Shown: one piece after another, positions 47,831 through 59,888 of the stretch
How the letters are laid out: every line of letters begins with the position of its first letter
How positions within the stretch are numbered: the stretch's first letter is position 1
DNA from: Linum tenue
Taxonomy: Eukaryota; Streptophyta; Magnoliopsida; Malpighiales; Linaceae
Assembly (NCBI GenBank): GCA_946122785.1
Contig: CAMGYJ010000011.1
Span: 12,400,001 to 12,464,000 of the forward strand
Reading direction: 5' to 3'
Length of the DNA stretch: 64,000 bases
The notes under the pieces: generated by a model
Told to the model about the DNA's origin: nothing
Database searches by the model: none
The model's input: only the letters and a program-made list of their open reading frames with translations
Translations under genes and position numbers: made by a program

Positions 47831-47977
47831 AAAAGGATTTTATTGATGATAAAAGGGACAGACGATTACAAACAGAAACCCTAGCCGAGGCAATCTAATT
47901 AGCCCCTTAAACTCTCAGCAATGAACTAATTACTTCCCAACTTCAAGTTTTCCAGTTTTACAAACACTATGACAGAG

Positions 47978-48247
47978 CTACTGAAGCAATAAATGGACCC
48001 AATGCAGAAGAAGAACTTCTATAGTTTCATTCGTTGCAAACTGCCAATTTTTACAGTGAGATGTGATACCTAATTTGTAGGCAGTCGAGGAAAATGGTCG
48101 TTTGAGGAGAGGTGACCATTTTGCTAGAATCTCATGATGCCTCCTTTCGAGAAGCTTTTGTAGAGATCTTGAGCAGAATGTCGAGAGCAAATTTTTCGAT
48201 ACTAAGTGAGGAGAAGGAAGAGAGCCATGTTTTTGTATGAGGGCCAT
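47978..48247 (-). pseudogene. Possible captured first exon with mitochondrial presequence-like N-terminus
   Basis: On the minus strand the frame from ATG 48247 opens MALIQKHGSL. It is rich in Arg, Lys, Ser and Leu with few acidic residues, and contains RPFSSTAYKLG, as in mitochondrial targeting peptides. A splice donor TTAG|gtatca at about 48070 would end the exon (178 nt). No second exon is found nearby. It lies between the first 2.9 kb duplicate and the minus-strand OB gene, where Helitron-captured fragments are expected. I do not recognise the source gene. Confidence 0.4.
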
Positions 48248-48946
48248 AGCGAAGAAATTGGAATCGGCAGCACCATAGGGAAGGAAATTAGGTTAGGGCG
48301 GTGGTCGCACGGCGGCGGGAGAAGGAAGCAGGGAAGAGTTGTCTCAATTGGAATAAGATGACCCCTTCCACAGAACCAATCCCACGGGCCAGCTTTTCTT
48401 GGGCTTTTCCAACTGAGAATTGTGTTGGGCTTTTAAATTAATTTGGCGATATCATTCCGCAGCAGCATTTCTCTGCTAGATTGATTCCCTCTTTACCATT
48501 ACAGAGATTTTCCCCTTCCCCTTTCTTCCGTTCTTCCTCCTCCTCTCTCTCGCTCTCTCTCCCTATATTTCTGTTTTTTTTATTTGTGCTAAATTGGTTT
48601 GCTAGTTGGCAGTCTCACTACACTATCTCATATAATGAATTGAAGGGATTTGGGACTAAAATGCATTAATAGTAGTACTGTTGTATAACTAAATTAAATA
48701 ATAATGATTTGGGACTAAAATGCATTAATAGTAGCAATCAAGTCACATCTACTACGACTAATTTGTTCAAAGTACCATAACTAAATTAAATTCATATTTT
48801 ACATCAAGTACCACCTCAAAAGGATAATAAACTTACAAAAGATATTAGCGTTCACATATCCATTACGCTTACAGATCATTAGAGATTACAGAGAGGTGGA
48901 TCATTACTAACATTAATCCGATCATATTAATAATACCCAATGCTAC

Positions 48947-49614
48947 TTAGTTATCTAAAGGCGGGAACAACTTAACCAAGAAGAGATCAAGATAATTCCC
49001 CACGTCGTTCCAAGGACCGAATGTGACCAAGACCTCATATGCCTTCTCACCAATCATGTTGAGAAGTGTAACATAGTCCGCATTTTGAATCTCAGAAGGA
49101 CTGACAACAGAAGACATGATTCTCCGTAAGTAAGCTGATGGGAACACGACCTCAACATCAGTAATGTCATCTTCAATGGTCAAGTGAATCAAATATACCC
49201 TGGATGCCTCACACCAAGATCTGCTCAACTCTGTTACAACGCCAGAGAAAATGTACGACTTGCCCTGATATAATCCAAAACATAAGGAGTTCAAAATAAT
49301 ACCAAATCAGATGCAAATCATTGAGATAAGAGATAGAGAAGGATAGATGATAAACATGTTATCTTAGTCACCTGATTACCACCATTCAATTGGATTGGAA
49401 TAAGATCTATAGTTTCCACGGTCTCCCAAATTGCTACGGCAGTTTGATAGTTTAGATTCGTAACGAAATCGTCTCCCATGGTAAAAAAACCTATAATTTA
49501 GATTATTAGCAATATTAGCAACTGTATTGAGAAGGTATGAGAACACAAGAATATGTTTATTATGAGTTGGTTAGGAAGCAATTACTTACGGTTCCATTCA
49601 GGTATTATATCCAT
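48947..49614 (-). CDS. Intact small OB-fold-like protein gene A, three exons
   Basis: Exon 1 is 49614-49590 (MDIIPEWN), exon 2 49490-49372 and exon 3 49264-48947. The donors are C|gtaagt and CAG|gtgact; the acceptors are ttatag and tatcag. The spliced product is 153 residues without stops. Exon 3 carries GKSYIFSGVVTELSRSW, LIHLTIEDDITDVEVVFP and SYLRRI-like strands, consistent with an OB fold; the C-terminus is VTFGPWNDVGNYLDLFLV. It resembles the last OB part of the RPA-like gene at 58181-59888 and is paralogous to gene B (60399-61055), about 78% identical over 153 residues with no gap. It runs opposite to the Rep/helicase. I infer single-strand nucleic-acid binding, not proven. Confidence 0.72.
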
Positions 49615-50843
49615 TTTCAAATATATGTAACTTATTTCCTTCTACTCAATCTCTATTATTGGAAGTAGCTGCCTTTTTTAGGATCATAAAAATAAACAAT
49701 GTTAGTTGTTGTTTGGGACCACAATGTATATTACACTTCCAATGTTGAATTAATAACTAATTCGTATTCATTTGAACAATACCAAATAGACTCTGATCAA
49801 TTATATCAACAAAGGTTAGAGTTCTTACACTAATCAACTAATCATGTAAAACAGAATATAAACAAACAATAGCAAAGCAAGACATGACTCTGTCAATCCT
49901 TCGATGAATTTTTCAATTGGACCTGGATTTTACTTCTTTTGACTTATTCATCTTTGATTCTTACCTGGATAATCGATTCTTAACTATAACAATATATACT
50001 GTTTTATGGAACTCCAATGGAAACTGTTATACCCATGACTGAACTCCACTATGTATTGAACAAACAATATACAATGTTTTGTTTGTATGCAACACACACT
50101 ACGTAATCATATCCAAGAAAATAATATTGAAATATACGTCCTCAACTATGGATTAATGCTGTGTTACAATCGAATAAATCATAACTAATCATGTCCCTTA
50201 TTTTAATAGATCCAACCACATTGTATGAGAAACCATGGAAACAAACACACCTGTGAAGCTCGCAAGGTTTTGCTCGGAGTCTCGAACTGAAACACTTTCT
50301 GAAATCTAAGATGTTAGTAGATCGGGAGAAAAAAAAGTTCAATGATAGTATTCGTAGTCCAGTTTAGATCTAATACCTTCACATAATCTGGATTCGTTTC
50401 GGGAACCGTCGACTGGAGTTATCAGAGGCAAGAAAAAACTTCGTTGCTGTTGAGAGACTGAAAGAAAAGATGTTGCGAGGTAGGGTTTTGGGAACCGTCG
50501 AGTGGAACTGAGAATACAGTCGGTCACGCAGACAGGAGGACACCAAACGGCGTGCATGCAATGAATTTGGTGGCCGTTTGCTGTCTTCGGCGGAGAATGA
50601 AGAGAGGCATGGAAGGGAAGAAGGAAGCTGAACCGTTTTCGTCTTTGATGTTGGGTTACTATTTTTTAGTTTAGTAAATTTACTCAGTTTATAAAAGTAA
50701 AGGGGAAAACATTGGGCCTTTAATTCATTTGATAAAGGAAACACACTTTCTACTGGGCCTTCTATTGAATTGCAATATATAGCATGCTATGCTTTATGGC
50801 TGGATTAATGGACCTCTAGCCGGCCAACGGGTCGGCCCACAAA
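49615..50843 (-). other. 5' flank of OB gene A and relic of a Helitron 3' end
   Basis: This would be the promoter and leader side of the minus-strand gene. Frames at 50339-50744 are open but look like leader sequence and differ in frame. It matches 61056-62110, the flank of gene B, including the hairpin sequence at 50818-50838 (AGCCGGCCAACGGGTCGGCCC). Instead of a CTAG end, it is joined at 50844 to the 2.9 kb duplicate. Confidence 0.6.
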
Positions 50844-50904
50844 CATGTTTGTTTGCAAGATCAGTTTTTGAAACATCTTAGATATTTATTTCAAATTCAT
50901 GTAG

Positions 50905-52304
50905 GGGTGATGTTGTCAAAGTGGTTATTTGGGGAAGAGTTTTTCAACAGTTTGATAAGTTTGATGCTCATGGTGATGATCAGACTATACTGGTCATTTC
51001 AGCTGTTAGTGTGGGTGAATTCAAAGGTGACCTTATTATTTCTTCCCTATCTTACATTTAATAATGTTATGAGTGGCAAGACCAGACTGATTTTTGGTTT
51101 TTGTAGATGAGTTATCATTTTCATCATCAGGGTCAACAGTTGTGTATCGTAACCTCGATATTCCAGCTGTCAAAGCTTTTGCTACCGGGTATTCATCACC
51201 CTACTGTGTCTATGACATTGCGTTGTTGTTTAGTTTTTGTTTAATTATTGATTTTTTTATTCATCAAATCAGTACTGTGCAACCAGAGCTTCCTGTCTTT
51301 GTGGCACCACCGCCACCTCCTCAATTCCCTGTTATTTCACTTTCTGAACTTTTGCAATTACAAGAGGATACGGACCAGGAGGTTACTTCTATGGTCTTTC
51401 ATATTTCTTATAATATTTGCATTTTCATTTCATTAGAGACTCATAGTAAATGTATTTGGTATTAGGAAATGGTGTTTGCTGTTGAATGCAAAGTTGTTGG
51501 AATTAAATCAGGCTGGTGTTATATGGGGTGTCCTACCTGTGTTTTGAAGCCTATACAAAGGCAAAATGAGTACTATTGTGTTAGATGCAACAAGGGAATA
51601 TCAGCCAAGGCTGCCAAGTAAACATCTCCTACTTAGTTGACATTCATTATTCTTCCTCATTGAACTGTAATTGCTTCCATTAAATTCGTGATTTGTGTAG
51701 ATACCGTGTTCAACTTGAAGTTCAAAGTGATTTGAAGTCAGCAGTATTTGTACTCTTTGAGTATGAAGGGAAGCGGTACTTTGGATTGAGTGGTCATGAA
51801 CTATTCCAGAAAAATGGGCAGAATGGTGACTTGCCACCTGATGAATTGCTTCAATTGGTAGGTCTGACCAAGAAATTCCATGTCAAATTCAAGATCAACC
51901 TTTTTGCTGATTCCCAAGCTGATTTTACTGTGCTGAGAATACTAGAACAACGCAAAGGTCAGTAGATACCCCTGCAAGTATTTTTCCTCTTTAAATAAGA
52001 ATTAAGTGTTATGATCACTTTTCTATCTCAGTATTAATCTAGGTTGTAATCTGTTTTTCCCAGTCAAGAATCCTATTATAATTTCTTTACTGGCTAATGT
52101 TACATTTGGATATTATAATCTCTGGGAGAAGGTTATATGATTCACAAAGATGGATCATCTTCATCTATTGCGAGTGTGACTGCATCTTCTCAACCCTCCT
52201 CTGATCATTCTGGACAGTCTGCTACTGAAAAATCGATTGAAACACTAGTGGACTCTGAGGCAACTCCAGACAACAAACTGAAGAGGAAGATGCCCCTGGA
52301 GTGA
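50905..52304 (+). pseudogene. RPA70-like gene, copy 2 (3' half only)
   Basis: The exons from DVVKVVIWGRVFQQFD onward are present (50905 on), matching exons 4-9 of copy 1; exons 1-3 are missing, so this is a truncated copy. The zinc-ribbon exon reads CYMGCPTC...YYCVRCNKG, with all four cysteines, so it preserves the ancestral state that copy 1 has lost. The tail reads DNKLKRKMPLE and stops at 52302-52304. It has no promoter of its own in view. Its upstream sequence is the flank of OB gene A. Confidence 0.8.
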
Positions 52305-52909
52305 TTGCAATGCCAACAAAGAATTTGTTGCAGCTAGGATCTTTTTATTGTATTTATTTTGTGTTCCAGAGTTTGTCATGTGTTTGCTAAGGACTGAATG
52401 TTGCTGGTTTGCACTTGGACTTAGGATTGTGAACATATTTTAGATTCGTAAGCTTTTTCTGAATATTTCAATTGGGCATTATGTAGCCTATACATATCTA
52501 ATTTCACTATCACTAAATTTGTTTTGAATTTTTGGAATGGTTCCAAATTCCATACTGATGCCAGAGATGGTCGTGGTTGCATGCCCATTAAGACCCGAGC
52601 TGAATTTCTATGGCCCATTTGGTATGGTTTATCAATCTTATTAATTTATAACTTCCTTTGATCTGCCAAGCCAAATGCTCTTTCAGCATTGTCTCATAAA
52701 TTATAAATTCATGATCCCTTTGTTTTCTATTGGTCCTTTTTCCTCAGTTCTGCCCCACTTAAATTTTTTCTCAATTGATCATTTCATCGTGTTTGAGTCA
52801 ATTCTTAGTTGACATCTTTCATGTTTGATGGGGTAGCTGAGATTGGGATGATGGTAGTAATATTGATTAGTGAGCACTAGGGTAGCAAGTGAGTTACACT
52901 AGATAACAA

Positions 52910-53690
52910 ATGATGAAATGCAAATATGTAGTATGTCCGTATCCAACGTAAGTTGTAAATCAAAAAAAGTTCAAAATAGAAACGTATTTATTCTTGATAA
53001 GCTGTTGCAAAAGTGGTTGGCAATCTAACGGTTACAAGTTAATTGTATCACCAGTAAGTTAAAAGTTGGAAACCTAAAATTGACAATTTTGTTTTTTAAA
53101 ATCACTTTTACAAGTAAAAATTGGTATGGTTTAAAAAATGCAACATAGAAATGTAATAAGTCTGGATAAGGAGAAGCAAAATTGCTTGGTAGTCTAACGG
53201 TTGTAAGTTGATCGTATCATCAATAGGTCAGAAGTTTGAAACTTAAAATTGACAATTTTATTTTCAAAATCACTTAATTTAATCGTATCATTAGTAAGTT
53301 AAAAGTTTGAAACCTAAAATTGACAATTTTGTTTTTCAACATCACTTTTAAAACTAAAAATTGGTGTGGTTTAAAATGCAACATAGAAATGTAATAAGTC
53401 TGGATAAGATGTTGCAAAATTGCTTGGTGGTCTAACGATTACAAGTTGATTGTATCATCAATAGGTTAGAAGTTTGAAACTTAAAATTAACAACCATTTT
53501 TTTCTTCAAAATCACTTAATTTAATCGTATCATCAGTAAGTTAAAAGGATAACACCTAACATTGGCAATTTTGTTTTTTAAAATCACTTTTAAAAGTAAA
53601 CATTGGTGTGGTTTAAAAAATGAAATGTAGCAATGTAATAAGTCTGGATAAGCTGTTGCAAAATTGCTTAATAGTCTTTCCTATTACAGA
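52910..53690. repeat. Tandem repeat array 2 (tRNA-like unit)
   Basis: It is the duplicate of array 1 within the 2.9 kb repeat, with the same unit and order. Small changes are present (GGTCTAACGATTACAAG against GGTCTAACGAATACAAG). Confidence 0.75.
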
Positions 53691-54090
53691 TCTTTCTTTT
53701 CTTGTAATTGAAATTCCTATATCTGAGAAATCCCATCACCAAGTATTTCACTATGCTCAAACCTATTGTTTTGAATGTCTGAATCATTGAATCAAGAGTA
53801 TTTATTTTTGGAGTGATTTAAATAAAGTATTCAATTTATTTCTTTGGTAACGTACTCTTAGTAGTAATGAAGCTGATTCCGGCGAATAATCTACACCAAA
53901 ACAAATAATTATCCATGTCCTCAAACTAATTTTAGTCAAGTTCTGATGAGTTGTTACCGCAAAAAAGCTTTAGAGCCCATAATGTTCAGTTACTATTCAC
54001 AAAAACAACCCCAAAACTTAAAAGCCTGTTAATCAGTATAATAAAATGGGCCAAAACCAAAGCCCAATCAAATTTTGGTCGCCATTCAGA

Positions 54091-56615
54091 TATATAAGGA
54101 ACAAAATGGGCCATATAAAATACCTCCATCAGCTAAAAGAGGTTGTACAAAACCAAACAGAGCGGCTTCTGTTTGTCTCCTTGGTCAGCTTGTTTTCACG
54201 AAAGGGGAAACCCTAGATTCTTACCCCGCAGCTGCCGCCGTTCTAGTCCCCCATCTCCTGCAGTCGACCCCATACATAATTTACGGCAAGTATTAGCTAT
54301 TTATTCTATTCTTTCTATTTCTTTTCCCTTTGTTTTCCTCATTTTGTCTTCTTTCACAGTTGGAGTAAGAAGCTATTGCTGCCCCAAAACTCTATCACAA
54401 CCGATCTGTTATTTTCGGCGACAACAAAAGGGAAAATGTTGCCGCAAGACCCACATGGTATCTTACAATTAGTCGAATAGAGGTTTGTCCGAATGCTTTT
54501 AGATATAATGACTCAGTTTCGCTTTTGGTTTTAGATGTAATGGCTGAATCAACAACCTTTCGTGAACTTCATCTTGGCAAAAAGCAACCGTTTCCTCATG
54601 GCTAGATTGTTAAACATTTGGCCAGAATGTGAGTCAGATGGAACTAGATCTATTACCTCCATGCATATGCTTTGGTTAGATAAAGAGGTAAAATTATAAA
54701 CATTGAACACCTACTGGTTTTACTCTTATCACAGAACAGTTACTTTAAGCTCATTTGTAACATTTTAACTCCTTTAGGGACAACTTATGGAAAGAAATGT
54801 ACCCTATGAAGATTCTGCTCATATTTGCAAAGACATTGAGATTGGTTGTCCCTATACCATGATGAATCCAACTGTCATACCAGCTAGATCTAAGCGTCGC
54901 ACTGCACCTTCCAATTTGAGATTGTATTTTACAAAGGAATCTTCATTCAAAGCAATGATCGAATATCGGAGCACAATGCATTTTCCAGATGATTATTTTT
55001 TTCAAAGTCCTTTCAATGGTAGTGGTTCTTCAACAAGTCTTCCACCTTGCTTCTCAGGTATTCATTGTTTATACTTAACCCATTGATTTCAACAGGTTGT
55101 ATTAGAAATTGATGTGCTAAATATTGTATATTCCAAACATCATAAAGATCAAAACAACTAAAATATTTACATATTTCAGATATCACAGGATGTGTAACGC
55201 ATATCACCGAACCAGCTAAAGTCAATTATGATACATCTATGTTCTAGATTTATCTTGAAGATATGAGGTATCACTTATAATTAGTTACTATAATGTCTTA
55301 CTGAATCAAGATTAGTCTATAATCATACTTATACTCCGTTTGCCAACTTTTTAGTGGAAACAAAGCACTTGTGAGCTATATTGGCACAAGCATTAAAGAT
55401 TTCATTGAAAGTGCTACTGCCAAAGAAGTTCATTATCCTTTGGTTGTGACAGCAACAGCACTCACCCGGAACATGCATGAATATGACCATATTCCACAGT
55501 TCTGTTTCGTAACATCTCCTGGCAGTCGTCTTATAGTACATTCATACAATGAGATGACCAAAGATTTAATGAACAGGTAAATGGTTATATTTATATGTTC
55601 ACTTTTAATATATTTTGCATGTTTTTTCCTAGAAGCAGTCTAATTTAACTTTCAAAACACTCTAGGTTCTTTCCTAATAGACTGCCTGTGGATATCATTG
55701 ACTACAAGTCAAAAGAGTGGCTTGGATACCTTCGGCGTGACATTCCGCCCAGAATCTCATTATTGTAATTGACGAACAAGCTGCCTTTAGGAGAAGAAGA
55801 AACAGAGGTAACTATCATTACCTTCTATGCTCTGTTATACATTTGTCAAGGAAGTATATTTGACAAATAAAAAGAAGTTTCAAATTGACTTTTAACAGTA
55901 GCAGTGTTTTCAAAAACACCTATTTCTAATTTTTGTATTTCTCCTATATCAAACTATATGACAGATACTCTATCGGTGCAAACTCAAAATAGTCAAATTC
56001 GACCTTCGTTCTGTGACCCGTGAAGTTTTCCCTGGAGACACTGAGTATTTCCAAATACCTTTGCTTTTTGATTCCCTATTATAAAAATACTATACATTGA
56101 CCAAATGCATCTAATCTACATATTTCTTCAGATTATTCTATGAACTGCAGGCTGAATGTGAATCAGGAAATCACAAGGCAAAGGTAATTCTTAATCATGG
56201 ACCTGCTCTTGCTCTGCTTCGTAAGCCACCGATCGAGTTTAAAAAAATGCCATATGACAAGAGAGTTTAGATGCTGAAAGAATGCTGTAACATCAAATTC
56301 ATGGCAGAAGTATTCATCATTGGATCAGAATATGAAGTTGAACCACCGATTCGCATGTTTGCAATTTGGCATCCAAAAGCATTTCAACCATTACTAGATC
56401 TTAAACTGAACTTATAAACACTGCCCTCATTTTGCAATCCAAGAAGGTATATGTCTTCCCTTTTTTATTTCAAATACAGGGGTATATTGCTATTTATTAA
56501 CACAACTGAGGCTTTACATTTAATAATTAGCTTCTACTTTTGTTATTATTTCAGGTGGTAAGACTAAGAGATGAATCAGCTGGTTGTCTGAGAAGGAATC
56601 AAGGGAATGATAACT
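54091..56615 (+). pseudogene. RPA70-like gene, copy 3 (divergent)
   Basis: A TATA box (TATATAAGG, 54091) and a telobox-like AAACCCTAGA (54208) precede a start at about 54539 (MAESTTFRELHLGKK). One base is out of phase at about 54600; the continuing frame gives ARLLNIWPECESDG...MLWLDKE to the donor at 54686. The next exon (54780 on) has GQLMERNVPYEDSAHICKDI and RLYFTKESSF, matching the N-terminal OB layout of the family. Later exon-like pieces lie at 55181-55265, 55353-55576 and 55666-55806 (VDIIDYKSKEWLGYLRRDIP). Further pieces run to about 56418. Several stops occur (TAG at about 55247; TAA near 55770). It is probably non-functional, or my splicing is partly wrong. Confidence 0.6.
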
Positions 56616-57180
56616 AGGAGATATGAATTCCAATGTTATTTTGTGCATTTCATCTTTTCGGTAATAGGAAAAGTACTTTTATATTGTTATTGCGATGTAG
56701 TTGTTATATTCTGATTTAGAAGAACAGATACTTATGTTATTTCAAGTACATGTATGTCTTCCATTTAGTTCAGCTCTTGCTACGTATGCAAAACAATATG
56801 CACTGCACCTAATTTCCACTTCTTTTTTGTATGTTTTCCACTTGCCTAATTATAAACCACCGAATCCTCAGAGTGATTCATAAACCACTGTTTTTGTATA
56901 TCATTCAATTACCTAATCAACATATTTATCCACCGTATGCACTGCATTTGTACACCAACTCTATATTTACCCTCACATTGTTAGAATGCAAGGAAAAAAC
57001 GGGATAATTAGAAGATAAATAAATTGTGACTACCCATACTATAATAGCAACAATGAAAACACGGATATCCCATATTCTCACACTTTCGTGACACCCAGAA
57101 CATTTACATACCTAATTTTACATCACAAACTATTATACGTTACTCAACTCATCTGCATCCGGCCATAGGGGGAGAATATA
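56616..57180. other. Spacer after RPA-like copy 3, no gene seen
   Basis: It is AT-rich with a short chance frame (56701-56883). It ends where the third tandem repeat array begins. Confidence 0.5.
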
Positions 57181-57184
57181 TTCT

Positions 57185-57915
57185 AGGTGTGGTTTAAAAT
57201 TTTGAAACCTAAAATTGACAATTTTGTTTTTCAAAATCACCTTTAAAAGTAAAAATTGGTGTGGTTTAAAAAATGCAACATAGAAATTTAAGGTCTGGAT
57301 AAGCTGTTGGAAAATTGCTTGGTAGTCTAATGGTTACAAGTTGATCATATCATCAATAGGTCAGAAATTTGAAACTTAAAATTGACAAATTTTTTTTTAC
57401 AAAATGACTTAATTTAATCGTATCACCAGTAAGTTAAAAGTTTGAAACCTAAAATTGACAATTTTGTTTTTCAAAATCACTTTTAAACATAAAATTAAAA
57501 TTGGTGTGGTTTAAAAATGCAACATAGAAATGTAATAAGTCTGGATAAGGAGAAGCAAAATTGCTTGGTAGTCTAACGGTTACAAGTTGATCGTATCATC
57601 AATAGGTCAAAAGTTTGAAACTTAAAATTGACAACCATTTTTGTTTTCAAAATCACTTAATTTAATTGTATCACCAGTAAGTTAAAAGTTTGAAACCTAA
57701 AATTGACAATTTTGTTTTTCAAAATCACTTTTAAAAGTAAACATTGGTGTGGTTTAAAAAATGCAACATAGACATGTAATAAGTCTGGATGAGGTATTGA
57801 AACTTGCTTGGTAGTCTAACGGTTACAAGTTGATCGTATTATCAATAGGTCAGAAGTTCGAAATTTAAAATTGACGATTTTTTTTCTTTCAAAATCACTT
57901 AATTTAATTTATATT
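57185..57915. repeat. Tandem repeat array 3 (tRNA-like unit)
   Basis: It holds the same unit as arrays 1 and 2, in about three copies. The copy at 57809-57864 has TGGTAGTCTAACGG (A-box-like, 57809-57822) and AGTTCGAAAT (B-box-like, 57855-57864), close to the spacing in a tRNA gene. Confidence 0.75.
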
Positions 57916-58180
57916 TGTTGTGCTTTACTCAAAACAAAAAACAAATATTAAATCAATTGTATTAACTACCACAACCCACTCTCCCCATCCCTCCCGGACA
58001 ATAATCCCACACCTCACATTAATCCCACATAATCCCATTTTCACCTAATATTATCCCGCGCCCAGGTTATTTGATTGTCGAAGATCCGCAATAGTTTTGT
58101 TACTTTCCCAACTTCCATTCCCTGGTTTTGGAGTTCAGAATAATCGAATGGTGAAGGTGAATTAAAGTTGAATCCAAGAC

Positions 58181-59888
58181 ATGGTGTACCGTTCTTTACG
58201 TGAGTTGCAGGTTTCCCATGGGCAACAATGGTCTGTTCGAGTGAGAATTTTGCGTTTATGGAGGACTTTGATAGCTGATATAGATGAAACTCTCTTCCTA
58301 CACATGATGTTGCTAGATAGTGAGGTTAGTACGTCTATTGAATTCCTTATCACGTTTCATGTTGTGTATCATTTACCCAATACAAGCTTCTAACCATTCA
58401 AGTTTTTGACTTAAAAACGACTTGCAGGGAACAGAAATGGAGGTTGTTATTCATCGCCTTGAAATCCCGACATTCTTACCACCCATACAACAAGGAGGAA
58501 TCTACCGGATTGAAATTTTCGATGTTGATTCTTATGAAGTTTCTTTTCCGGTTGCAATGTCAACTAGACGAATCTCTTTTCATCCTAACACTGGTGTATA
58601 TCGACTGCCAAATGCTGCCGACATATCATTATGCAGCTTTTGGTTCCTAGGTCCTGCTGATTTCTTTGATGCTATTCAAAATGATCAAATGTTTTCAGGT
58701 AAGCAAATCATTAACCAGATAGAGAACTCCAAGTAGTTATGGTTGATGTTATTATTTGAATGATCATAACATTGGTTTGATATGATGTGTAGATCTAGTA
58801 GGTGAAATAGATGTTGTAGAACCAACACAAACAATTTATCACCATGGTGTTGTTCAACGAAGCAAACATGTTTTCCTAAGGCTGTTTGAGTAAGGCTTTT
58901 TGATCTGTACTCTAATTTCCTGTGTGTTTGCTTGAAAAATGGAACTAATGAGATTCTAATTTTAGGGGAATTACGGTCAGAGTTTTACTATTCAACTCTT
59001 GCATTGAGCAAATTGAGGGTCTAAATGAAGCTGATCCAGCACCAGGAACTGTTGCTATCTTCACTTTAGTCTATGCCTATATGAACGATAGTACGTAAAT
59101 ATGTTGATGCGTTACTAATACATTTAATGACCTACTCTAATGAAGTACTTGGTTTTTGTAGATCAATTATATTTATAGCCTCATTTGCAAGTAATGTCTA
59201 CTTGAATTTGCACTATCACAGCTTCATATTTTGTTGAATCAGTAAGTTAATTTCTTTATATCTAGGGTTGAATTCTATTCAATTTGGTTAGGATAACTCA
59301 ATTTGTATACATCTATAATTGCATCTTCCTTAATTGGGGTCTAAATTCAACTAACATGTTTATAAGATCTAGCAACCTACTTATCAGTCACCATGATTAT
59401 ATTGCCTATTCATTGGAAGTAGCAATGGAAGTGAGTGAAGCAAGTTCTGTTTGGGAAATTCTATTTCTATAGACTAATGTGCACAATATGGTAATTTAAT
59501 ACAATGATGTTTGTGTACTTCTTGCTTACTTTAGCATTTATTTCTATTATCTAAGGAAATTATTTATTTACACACAGGGAAACAAATTTGTTATTGAGGC
59601 AACAGTTGAAGCAGTCGATGTATTTTGGACACCTACTTTTCAGAAGTACATGGTTGAATTGACACTGAAAGATGGAGCTATGAAGATCAGTGTTGTGTTC
59701 CTGTCATCCGACTTTAAGAAAATAGGCAGCCAGCTCTTCCCGAACCCAAGAATCGATTGACTACTACTTTTGAAGCCAACCTGAGATCTATTACTCACAG
59801 ATCTCTCATTTTCATGATTGAAGTTGGACGTGTTAATGAGGTCACAAATCAGTGTCTTTTAGTGGTTAGTACGTTCTTCGGGTAGTGT
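58181..59888 (+). pseudogene. RPA70-like gene, copy 4, with a C-terminal OB domain
   Basis: Exons: 58181-58324 (MVYRSLRELQ...LLDSE), 58428-58698 (271 nt, the same length as exon 2 of copy 1), 58793-58889 and 58966-59090 (GITVRVLLFNSCIEQI). A small possible exon lies near 59220-59242 (ASYFVES), and the last exon is 59580-59888. The first OB domain has WSVRVRILRLW and YRIEIFDVD, the usual RPA-like strands. The last exon reads GNKFVIEATVEAVDVFW and LTLKDGAMKISVVFLSSDF. A frameshift near 59745 separates it from SLIFMIEVGRVNEVTN. These last strands match the two small antisense OB proteins. Exons 1-4 have no stops, so the decay is late or the last intron is mis-modelled. Confidence 0.7.

Larger units (their letters stand above)
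50844..53743. repeat. 2.9 kb segmental duplication, copy 2
   Basis: It is the partner of 44914-47830. The left junction is ...GGCCCACAAA|CATGTTTG and the right junction ...CATCACCAAG|TATTTCAC. It lacks a 7-bp piece near 51690 that copy 1 has (TTTATTTGAAATTCG against AAATTCG), among other small differences. Confidence 0.92.

Noticed and set aside
48603..48640. CACTAC at 48617 as a transposon end
   Set aside because: No matching inverted end or subterminal repeats. It lies in the block shared with 60090-60160 and is simply part of that duplication.
57809..57880. A true tRNA gene in the tandem repeat
   Set aside because: The B box is imperfect and I cannot fold a complete acceptor and anticodon stem. 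Only a tRNA-like origin is proposed.
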